Assembly (NCBI GenBank): GCA_029378245.1
Contig: JARKIF010000020.1
Coordinates: 124,001-188,000, forward strand
Direction of reading: 5' to 3'
DNA: 64,000 nt
DNA from: Roridomyces roridus
Lineage: Eukaryota > Basidiomycota > Agaricomycetes > Agaricales > Mycenaceae
The stretch's first letter is position 1; the number at the start of each line of letters is the position of its first letter. Shown in pieces: positions 56,264-64,000 of this stretch. The translations under genes and the position numbers were made by a program. The notes under the pieces were generated by a model. That model was not told the DNA's origin, ran no database searches, and saw nothing but the letters and a program-made list of their open reading frames with translations.

Positions 56264-56595
56264 TCTCTGTCGACCGTCAGACAAGAGATTTGAATTACCA
56301 TGCGCACTTACCTGGTCAACGTGGGAGGGGTATCGTATCGTGGACGAAGGAGAGAGACAAAGGAGAGGTGTGATGGCTCGTTGTGACTCAGATGTTCGAT
56401 CGACGATCGAGGTCAGAGCAGTAGGCGGGTTCAGAGATATCGAGGGACAAACCTCAGCATCCGTGCAGAATGAACGACGCTCAGCGATATTCGACCAGGG
56501 CGTCCAAAGCAGAGCTCGTTTTACAGTAATCAGTATCGATATACGCCGAGTAAATACTGTCGGCTCATTCTCAAGTGATGCACCTTCCCAGTGCC

Positions 56596-56614
56596 CTCCC
56601 GTTCGATTCGGGGG
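56596..56614 (+). repeat. Isolated T-arm-like hairpin
   Basis: CTCCCGTTCGATTCGGGGG with flanking AGTGCC...GGCACT extending the stem, and TTTTT at 56645-56649, 31 nt downstream. Confidence 0.6.
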
Positions 56615-56701
56615 CAGGCACTCTGCCCAAGATCACCAGGAGAGTTTTTCTCCGGGTCAATATGTTCGAAAGTCGGAAATTCATCCAAGTAAACCCAAAG
56701 T

Positions 56702-56728
56702 AACGATGTTTACTTAGTAAACATCGTT
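56702..56728. promoter_or_regulatory. Perfect 12-bp inverted repeat with paired forkhead-like sites
   Basis: AACGATGTTTAC, spacer TTA, GTAAACATCGTT. Each arm holds GTAAACA, the forkhead consensus core. It lies in the divergent region between the F-box gene starting 56263 (-) and the gene starting 57114 (+). It could be a binding site for a dimer or the relic of a tiny foldback. Confidence 0.6.
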
Positions 56729-56868
56729 TATCAATCCAAATGAGCGAAAGCAGGCTTCAGGCCACCGTTCTGTCTGGGTTCACATGAAAAGAAATTGGGG
56801 GATGCAATGGTAATCCAGCGCCTGGAACGCACGACGGGTCGCCGCTAGTATGTAGTGATCTTCCTGCC

Positions 56869-56886
56869 CTCCCGTTCGATCCGGGG
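56869..56886 (+). repeat. Isolated T-arm-like hairpin
   Basis: CTCCCGTTCGATCCGGGG followed by CCAGGGACT, with TTTT at 56915-56918, 29 nt downstream. Same spacing as in the 12-13 kb array. Confidence 0.55.
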
Positions 56887-57113
56887 CCAGGGACTCCGAC
56901 ACTGCAGCCACGTTCTTTTGGTTCGGTCAACATTGAAATTTGAGACCGTGATTTGACTCGGAAGCACCTCTGTTCGCCCGTCCCTGGTCAGCTATAGTGA
57001 GTCAGTAAAATCATGTTTGTTCTTATCCGGATCACGGATCAGTAAATGATAAACGCGGAACACAAACGCCCAAAAGCTTCCATCGAGTTCTTCCTTCTTC
57101 GCTTTGCACCACC

Positions 57114-59007
57114 ATGTCGTCGCCCCCAAACCGCCCCGCGCACTCAGTCTTTTTCCCCGTCGCCCCAGCAGGCGTCACCATTATCCCCTTCAGCCAATTC
57201 ATCGAGCACGGTATCCGAGCCATCGACGGCGAAGACGGTATTGAAAGAGATGGTCTGGGCATCCCGACGATCTCTTTACGCGTCACGCATGATACGGATG
57301 TGTCCAAGACGAATCCTGAGAGACCGAAGAAGACTGCGAAGGAGATGAGGGCTGCACGGCCGGCGTTCAGGAGGGAGTGGTGGGAGGACTGGAATGAGGG
57401 CGAAGATTTGAGGAATCATGGGCCGTATGATGCGTGAGTCGTCTGCCCTCCCTTTTCTTCTCAAGGAGATTGAACTTACGGACGACTAGGAATGCCGCAC
57501 CCGTAGATCGTTTTCATCAGGCTGCATCCGACTTTCACAAGTGCGTCGTGTGCCTCATATCGACGCTCGACTGATGGGATTGCAGATATCGCAAGTTTCC
57601 TCCCCTCTCCACCAATGTCCAATGGCTCTGGGACCAGGTCCGTCTCTGCGATCGTCTCCGATCTTTTCTTTGTCCTGACGATCACTGCAGTTTAGAATCT
57701 TCGCAGGTCTGCTGGGTACGACGCCAGTGTGGCACCGTGCATCCGACAAGCTCGCCGATGATGAAGACGAGGATGAGGTCTCTGATGACGACTTTGAGGA
57801 CCAGTCCCAGAACCGCGGTGGGGATCGCAAGTTCCATCGCCTCCGTCCTCGCGCCCCGTATGAGCTGTATGGCAAGAAAGCCGTCGTCGTGCAGGACGAC
57901 GTGGAGATTCGTGGTCTCCTTGATGCTGCCCGTGCTGAGAAGGACGCCAAGGCAGCCCACTTCCTGCAGGACCCTGCGCGCGGCATCCAAATCTTCTTGT
58001 CGTCGTACATGAAAAATGAGGGCATCATCTGGTGTGTACTACTCTGTCTCTTGCGAATTAACTGACGACACTCTAGGTCTGACCGCAACCTCGTCAACGC
58101 CCCCCATCTCCTCCGCTTCTTCGTCAACTACCTCCTCAGAAACCACGTCCTACCCGATGAGGCCTCGGAGCGCAGTCTGCGCGCTGCGCTGGTCACGATT
58201 GACATCGCCGCTACGGAGCTCCCCATGACGTCCAAGATCTCCAAGGCCATACCGGACGATTTTTCTCGTGCATGTCAGGGATTCGTTGGCCGCTTTCTGG
58301 ATGAATTCTCCGACGACGAGGGTGAGCCTAACCCCAAGCGCGTCAAGCCCAACCCCGACGACACCACCTTTGAATCCGTCCTCGAGAAGGAGAATGTCGT
58401 GCTCATCAACAAAGAGGATGTTCTCCCCGCCGACGACGACCCATCTACAGTGGACGTCTCGAACGAATGGGACAGTCCTGGCGCACCCTCGGAGGACGCT
58501 TGGGCGCCTGCTGCACCACCCTCACTCTTGCCTATGGTGGGCCAAGTCGGTGCCTTGCTCCCTGATACACATACCTCGGGAGTCGTCGAATCGTCTGTAC
58601 GCCGTATCACGGCGATCTACCCGCCCTCTCCCGTGGCTGGGAACGCGTCCGATGCCGAGTCGGTCCAGTGTGCGTTAGAGGAGAAGCTACACCGTCTGAT
58701 ATTTGCACCTTGGATCAACTGGGCTGGGGTTCCGGATGGGCCGAGTCCGCCGGTGCTCTTTGAGCCCAAGATGGTTCGCGATCCCCGTGGCGAGCCGCAT
58801 GATATGCGTACGGACGATATCACGGTACTTGTCAGTGCGCAGACGGCTGGGATGCTTTGTGTTGGGATGGGGTTGGGTGGGACATGGGTGGAGCTTGTGT
58901 CCAAGGGTGCGCCAGAGGACGAGAAGAAGGAGAGGTATTGGTACCTCGACGAGATGACGATGGTGCTGCCCAGTTATTGGCTCGTCCTGGGTCCTTCGTC
59001 GGATTAG
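57114..59007 (+). CDS. Conserved Agaricomycete protein of unknown function
   Basis: Exons 57114-57433, 57490-57540, 57586-57637, 57691-58031 and 58077-59007 give 564 residues, all phases closing (one donor is GTCCGT). No signal peptide or membrane helix. Features in order: an N-terminal segment with REWWEDWNEGEDLRNHGPYD; KYRKFPPLSTNVQWLWDQFR; an acidic linker (DDEDEDEVSDDDFEDQ); an alpha-helical block PARGIQIFLSSYMKNEGIIW and APHLLRFFVNYLLRNHVLP; a Pro/Asp-rich linker with a possible nuclear signal (PKRVKP); and a C-terminal globular part ending YWYLDEMTMVLPSYWLVLG. The composition suggests a nuclear or cytosolic scaffold. I know similar proteins only as hypothetical. The ATG at 57114 has a good context (CACCACCATG). 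Confidence 0.85.
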
Positions 59008-60002
59008 TAGGCTCGCCTCCCCTCGTCCTCGTCTCTTGCCAACACATCACGGTCTTCATCCTCCACGCACTCATTCATCCTCATTTCTTGCATCCATACG
59101 TCGCTCCACTTGCATTATTTGCATACTTCCATTCAACCCAGCTCATCTCGCGCACTCATCACATATCTTGCTTGCAATGTATCGCTTACCATCTCGACAT
59201 CTTGGGTTTCCGTTGTGTACATTATTCTCGTCTGGTCGCGTACTCTGTTGAAAAATCTACAATACAGCTGCTATTACCTGTACTCGCTCATCCTACGAAG
59301 GGAGAATTGTAATTCTTGTTCAGTGTTCAATTATCTCGACTGATTTCGTTTGAAAGTCCGGAAGTACAAGTGAAATTCCGCGTCACTTTCTATGTACCTG
59401 CTGGCCTGCTCAGTCGGCGTGAGCCTTCACGATGCTGACATGTATACTCACCGCGGCTCGAGTTTTCTAGATCTGCAAACAAGGGAACAAAAATAGGGTT
59501 TGCTGCACTTCGTGAATTCGAGCCGCCCGAATCGAACAGGTACGACGCGCGATACATACCGGTAACCGCCGAAGCCGTGGAATTTCCATGCGGGAAATAT
59601 TAGCAGAACCGACCTTTGCTGACAGCCGGCCTGGCTACAACACGCAAAAATCTTCCCTTCTCATGGCCTGCACGGGGATTTGAACACGAGCTAGCCCGAG
59701 GTTGATACGCGACTCAATGCCAATTTGAGAGACTCGCATGCTTGCAGTTACGAACCGTAATTGAATGGGGAGAAAGGTGGGCAGAAGAAGAAGACAAGCG
59801 CAACTGAGCGTGTTCGTACTTCCCATCGTCAGACCAGATGATGTTCGCCGCCGTTTCACAAATGATATATGCAACGCCTGGGGAAGAGGTACACTGGCAG
59901 GCGAAAGACGTCAGTGGCTGAACGTGTAATGTGGACGACGGGAGCCTGCAAGGCCCAACAATTGCTCGAGCGAACACAATGTGCCAGTGCCTTGTGAGAT
60001 AT
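59008..60002. other. Intergenic, no supported gene
   Basis: Holds one family hairpin (59524-59540). A second tRNA-like 3' end lies on the minus strand near 59662-59690 (T-loop TTCAAAT, T-run at 59646-59650), but no complete cloverleaf can be folded. Confidence 0.45.
59524..59540 (-). repeat. Isolated T-arm-like hairpin
   Basis: CGCCCGAATCGAACAGG on +, minus-strand family member, with five A at 59489-59493 (T-run 31 nt after it). Confidence 0.5.
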
Positions 60003-60194
60003 CTACTCTTTTTTCCTCATTGGAAAAGAGTGGCCGTTCGAGACATGGCTGAAGATCTCTAGCAGCAATTGACCGGTGACAGAAGAGCTCTGTATGCCCG
60101 CATCGGGTCTCCCGGCCAAAAATTGGCGAATGGCTACGACTTGGTGGTCATTCGGAGCATCATTCGAGGCTAAAAGGTGAAGCAATGATGTCAT
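60003..60194 (-). pseudogene. Fragment of F-box family A member 1
   Basis: From the ATG at 60194 the frame reads MTSLLHLLASNDAPNDHQVV, very close to the start of the gene at 49438, and reaches LLLEIFSHVS before diverging and stopping at 60003. Upstream leader sequence is also shared (GTGAGTGT donor-like word). About 20 residues between AIRQFLA and the F-box are deleted relative to the parent, and the whole leucine-rich part is missing. It is a truncated duplicate, likely not functional. Confidence 0.8.
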
Positions 60195-61939
60195 TCTTCC
60201 TTGTACAAGATGAGCCCAGAGCGTACACTCACCCGTGTTGATGAACGTTAACGTTGACAAGATATGCCTTCGCTTCGCTCCGGCACCATCCCATTGTGGC
60301 ACACTGGTTTTGATCGACTGGGGCTTTCATGCCCAGATTCCTCCTCATCAATTTGCTTAGTCGTAGCCACTTCGAGTGAAGAATGGAATATATTCAACGA
60401 CTACGTTGGAACAGCCAAGGCTACCAAAAGGCTACTGCATAGATCTGAGATTCAGAGTCGTCCACCCTTGCTATTGAACTCATATTGGATCAGAAAGAGC
60501 AAAGGAGAAGAAAGCAGCGACTTACATGCCCGTTGACCCGTCGGGAATGCGCCCCTCCTTCGTGCAAGGTTCTTCAAGCTCTCCTCGCTTGCGCATATCA
60601 ATACGTGACGCGCAGGCCGACATTCGAGAGCGTGAAAGCACGACCGGGGGACGCGTCGGAGGTCGAAGCTCAGATTTGAGAACTGGTGGAGTCGGATGGG
60701 GGAACGCCAGGCGTTAAGAAGCGATGCAACAGACTGGTGAGTGAATATGAGTGCACTGGAGTCAAATAGGCCCAGTATACACCTCGGTCATGCCAGCGTG
60801 AGGCGCGGAACACGGCCGAGTCGACACATCCACTCGAGCCAAGTAAGTTTGTTGGCGGAAGCTCATGGAGCTGATGCGACGCCTCGACCATCTGGTAGAG
60901 GCCGCCGGAACTTGATGGAACATTCTAGAATATTGTATGTGTAGTATATAAGAGGCTCGAGTGAGCCCGACTAATTAACTAATTACTTTCTTCCTCCCTT
61001 CCATCCCGCTATCTGCTCAACAAAGTTTACCGTAAGTCTTGAGTAAAAGGAGTGAGAAGGCACCACGCACTGGCGCACCCGTATCCCGTCCAGTCTCCCC
61101 ACTGATGTAGCAATGTGAAGATGAGTGTTTGATAGCACGTAGAGAGTCCGTCAGTTTGCCGGGATCGCGTCCATTGGGACGTGAAGACGGCGACCTTTCT
61201 GTGCGGTTGGAGACGCCACGAAGTTTTGCTGAGGTTCGAATTCTTCGACTGGAGCTGGCGATGATGAGATGAAAGGGAGATCCATCGAGTACCAAGGGTT
61301 GAGGACATTTGAGGCAACATCGAGTGAGAGTATTCCAGACAGCGCAATTGTTTTTTCTTTGAGCAGAACGAAGAGCAGGTGGCAGGACGGGATAGGTAGG
61401 AGGCTAGGAGGAAAATGGGTGTGGGTGTGGGTGAAACGACGGCAGTCCAGGGCTGCTCTATATGCATGCCCTGCCGGCGACGCGTCATCTTCCGGCGGAG
61501 AGGTGCTCCACTGCTGTTCCGTGTTACTTATCATCTACTGACCTGCGCCGAGGGGACGCGTGTCGCGCCGTTTGAAGCGTTCAACTGGCGGAACAGCAAT
61601 CTGTCAAGTAAAAGCTGTAGAGCTTCTCAGATGCCTGATTAGCGCACCAATGCAGCTCCCGGCAGGCATACGTTGCCTGGTGCCCGGCGGCACATGGCAC
61701 GAGATGTTGTTCAAATGCTGTCGAGTTGAGTTTTTCATGAGAAAAATGAACAGAGATCTCGAGGGAACTCATTGGCTGCTACGCTGGATGAGAGAGGAGG
61801 ATAAACTGAGCTTGGCACAAATGGGGACAGAAGCATCAAAGACCAAACAAAAAGGAGACATTTCGTTAAAGAACGGATAATGGTGGTGGGCGGAGGAAAG
61901 AAATCACACGTGATCACCCATGACTCGTCGAGCGGCAGA
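60195..61939. other. Intergenic with weak frames
   Basis: A minus-strand frame at 61151-61534 (MISNTEQQWSTSPPEDD..., ending PMDAIPAN) starts with ATG and is protein-like but has no domain or partner exon. Otherwise nothing is supported. Confidence 0.35.
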
Positions 61940-61975
61940 TCAGTGATGGTCTTAACACGTCATCACAATCCTCTT
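61940..61975 (+). promoter_or_regulatory. Conserved upstream element, copy 2
   Basis: Same block as 50190-50225, one mismatch within CAGTGATGGTC(A/T)TAACACG, about 100 nt before the F-box gene start at 62078. The leader directly before the ATG is also shared (ATCTGACCCT). Confidence 0.55.
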
Positions 61976-62077
61976 TCTTATCTTCTTCCACGATATCAAA
62001 GGTCAATCGGAGCTATAGCTACTGAGCTGAGGTCAGAGCACGGTGCAATTCCGGACAAATCTGACCCTAGGCGCAGA

Positions 62078-63577
62078 ATGCAATCATCTCCCTTCGTCCG
62101 TCTTTTGGAATCGAATGACCCTCCGGACGAAGGAGAAATCGTGCTCATCCGCCGATTCCTGGATGAGAATCGCGCGCGGCTGGATGAACTTAGAACCATG
62201 CCCCAAAGTACGCCGGAGGTCGATCAGCTAGAACGCTGCATCCAGGCGCACACCGCCCTCCTGTCTCCCATTCGCTGTGTTCCGGGCGAATTGCTCTCTG
62301 AGATCTTCACCTATTCCTCGTACAAGCGGAAGGTCGGAACGCACCGCATTGATGCCCCACCGTGGCCTTTGGGCTATGTCTGCAGGACTTGGCGAAACGC
62401 GGCACTCTCCACCTCACTCCTCTGGCGCCGCCTCACCATTTACGAGCCTCGGTCGACATCCGCTACCATCCACATGATATTCCCTCTATCCATGATTGAA
62501 ACCCAGCTCGTGCTGTCTGGCAACGCTACTCTTGACATCTGGATGAATGTGCGCTCCCGCGGGTCGGCTGGCCACCATAAAGACCTGCTCCACGCACTCC
62601 TTCAGCACTCTCATCGCTGGAGAGTCTTCAATATGTGTCTGCGAGGTTCGGAGGATCTAGTCCCTGCGCTCTCCGGCATGTACAACCGGATTCCGCAGCT
62701 TCGCGAGTTCATATTGACCCAGGATAACTTGCAGCCTGGTGAAGGACACAGCTACCTCTCCGAGGCCCCCGCTCTACGCAGATTGATTCTCACAGGCAGC
62801 ACTCTCCGTGCACGCTCTCCGTACATACCCACCGCCCCGTGGGATCAGATTATCCATTACCGCGCCTCGGGTACAGCGCAACAAAATTTTGACATCCTCC
62901 TGGCCACGCCCGGACTAGTCCAATGTGGTCTGGGCTTCATAAAGGTGGATTCCGAGGTCGAGTACCACGCTGGAAGGCACGTCGTCCTCCCCTGTCTGCG
63001 TCGATTGAGGTTGGGCGTCGCGCCCGAACCGGCCCGTGATTTCTTGGCGCATATCACGGCGGGGCCTACGCTCGAAAGTCTGACCGTCTGCGCGCCTTAC
63101 ACTGCCGTCCCATCCTTCCTCCACCGCTCGTCCTCAGGCAGATTGACTTGCCTCTACCTAGATAATGACCATAGGAGCACCACAGCAGAGGAGATCGTCA
63201 ACGTCCTCAGAGACGCCCCGGTTGTCAGGACGTTGGGGATTTTGTGCGGTGCGCCGAGCGACCACGAGATGGGGCCGGTTTGGAGTGCGATGACTATCCA
63301 AGACCGTCAGGGGGCTGCGAATATTCTCTGCCCCGTGCTCAAGTCATTGGTGTATACATGCAGAGGCGAGCACGAGGCCATCGATCCGCCGTTCTTCCCC
63401 ATGGTGCAGTCACGCTGCAGCGAATATCAGGGTGGAGGTGCAACTCTCCACTCGCTCCGCGTCGTGGCCATCGACACTCTCCCTGAATTCGTGGAGAGCC
63501 TCAGGCAAGGAATGGTCTCTCTCCCGGACGAGTTGAAGTCTCAGGTGCTTGAGGGGAAGGAGGGGAGGCTTTTTTGA
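62078..63577 (+). CDS. F-box-like protein (family A, member 4)
   Basis: A single exon of 499 residues from the ATG at 62078 (MQSSPFVRLLESNDPPDEGE). The frame is open further upstream, but the sister genes fix this start. The F-box-like region at about 60-115 reads LLSPIRCVPGELLSEIFTYS and APPWPLGYVCRTWRNAALS, followed by leucine-rich repeats to QVLEGKEGRLF. It keeps Cys at the position where the sister at 50318 has a stop, so it shows the full-length form. Together with the family B gene downstream it repeats the arrangement at 50.3-53.3 kb. Inferred SCF adaptor. Confidence 0.88.
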   Translation: MQSSPFVRLLESNDPPDEGEIVLIRRFLDENRARLDELRTMPQSTPEVDQLERCIQAHTALLSPIRCVPGELLSEIFTYSSYKRKVGTHRIDAPPWPLGYVCRTWRNAALSTSLLWRRLTIYEPRSTSATIHMIFPLSMIETQLVLSGNATLDIWMNVRSRGSAGHHKDLLHALLQHSHRWRVFNMCLRGSEDLVPALSGMYNRIPQLREFILTQDNLQPGEGHSYLSEAPALRRLILTGSTLRARSPYIPTAPWDQIIHYRASGTAQQNFDILLATPGLVQCGLGFIKVDSEVEYHAGRHVVLPCLRRLRLGVAPEPARDFLAHITAGPTLESLTVCAPYTAVPSFLHRSSSGRLTCLYLDNDHRSTTAEEIVNVLRDAPVVRTLGILCGAPSDHEMGPVWSAMTIQDRQGAANILCPVLKSLVYTCRGEHEAIDPPFFPMVQSRCSEYQGGGATLHSLRVVAIDTLPEFVESLRQGMVSLPDELKSQVLEGKEGRLF

Positions 63578-63760
63578 GCGACTTTACTTCTGTGTGAGTA
63601 GGAATTCTTATCTAATTTCAAGATGCATCCTGGCCATTATTGCTGGTTGATCGCTGGCCGTCTGTCAGTTCTGTTCCATTCCACGATCATATCGTTGTGT
63701 GTAGCTCAAATTTTAAGGTGCCTCAACATACCAGAGGCCAAGTATCCGTTCACCTCCGAT

Positions 63761-64000
63761 TCAAAAACCTTCCCACCAAACAGGATTCTTCTGTAAAACC
63801 TCCACAATAACCCTCGCCTCCAACTCAGGAACACGCGCCCGAATCTCAGGCTCCAATGCCCCGTCCTCATCCCCCTCAATCCAATGTGTGACAATCACAA
63901 ACTCTAACCGTCTCAACCCGCGGAAACGCTCGCCCGTCAACAATGTCGTGTTGAGGTAATCCCAGTCGATGTTGTCGAGCACGACGACGGCGACGAGGGT
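63761..64000 (-). CDS. F-box-like protein (family B, member 2), 3' part only
   Basis: The frame runs off the window edge. The 80 visible residues match the end of the gene at 52054: VVVLDNIDWDYLNTTLLTGE, RFRGLRRLEFVIVTHWIEGD and the ending VLQKNPVWWEGF. The N-terminal F-box must lie beyond 64000. It is convergent with the F-box gene at 62078, 183 nt apart. Confidence 0.85.
   Translation of the reverse strand, partial: TLVAVVVLDNIDWDYLNTTLLTGERFRGLRRLEFVIVTHWIEGDEDGALEPEIRARVPELEARVIVEVLQKNPVWWEGF

Noticed and set aside
59641..59760. tRNA gene on the minus strand
   Set aside because: A T-loop-like TTCAAAT and a T-run are present, but the 3' acceptor GCAGGCC has no partner within 100 nt and no anticodon stem forms.
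61880..62077. N-terminal extension of F-box member 4 from 61880
   Set aside because: The open frame upstream aligns with non-coding leader of the sister gene, whose start corresponds to 62078.

Overview
The window is nuclear DNA of a filamentous basidiomycete, most likely an Agaricomycete. Genes are cut by many short (about 45-60 nt) GT-AG introns with CTAAC/CTGAC-type branch sites. The proteins are typical of mushroom genomes: F-box-like proteins of the 'LSPIRR.PGELLSEIF' type, paired C2H2 fingers, a bHLH factor, small secreted proteins and RTA1-like and P450 relics. The F-box style would fit Mycenaceae, but that is a guess. No bacterial, organellar, rRNA or CRISPR feature was seen.

Layout. 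0-22 kb is gene-poor. It holds three paralogous two-finger C2H2 genes (2443-3167 +, 7945-8740 +, 14180-15162 -). The third lies between two blocks of a repeated 17-nt tRNA-T-arm-like hairpin, each copy usually followed about 30 nt later by a T-run. The two blocks point towards each other and towards the C2H2 gene. A roughly 2.4-kb direct repeat (17.9-20.3 kb and 34.8-37.3 kb) and an inverted repeat pair (1-690 and 20.65-22.0 kb) carry transposon insertions that can be dated by empty sites in the sister copies. 22.3-29.7 kb holds five genes: a multi-exon zinc-binding protein, an unrecognised gene, a GPI-type surface protein, a small secreted cysteine protein and a type II membrane fucosyltransferase-like protein.

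30.7-41.4 kb is transposon-rich and decayed: nested inverted-repeat elements, a truncated P450 and a frameshifted RTA1-like gene. 42-47.5 kb carries an unrecognised exon-rich gene, a seven-exon membrane protein with one missing base, and a bHLH-zipper transcription factor.

47.9-64 kb is an F-box cluster: four long F-box-like genes of one family, a fragment of one of them, and two convergent partners of a second F-box family. The convergent pair at 50.3-53.3 kb is repeated at 62.1 kb to the window edge, so it is a segmental duplication. Interleaved are a four-CCHC-knuckle gene with an 8-nt microexon and a conserved five-exon gene of unknown function (57114-59007).

All gene models were assembled by eye from reading frame, splice signals and phase. 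Where every exon phase closes I am fairly sure; elsewhere the entry says so. Family names rest on remembered motifs, not on database searches.
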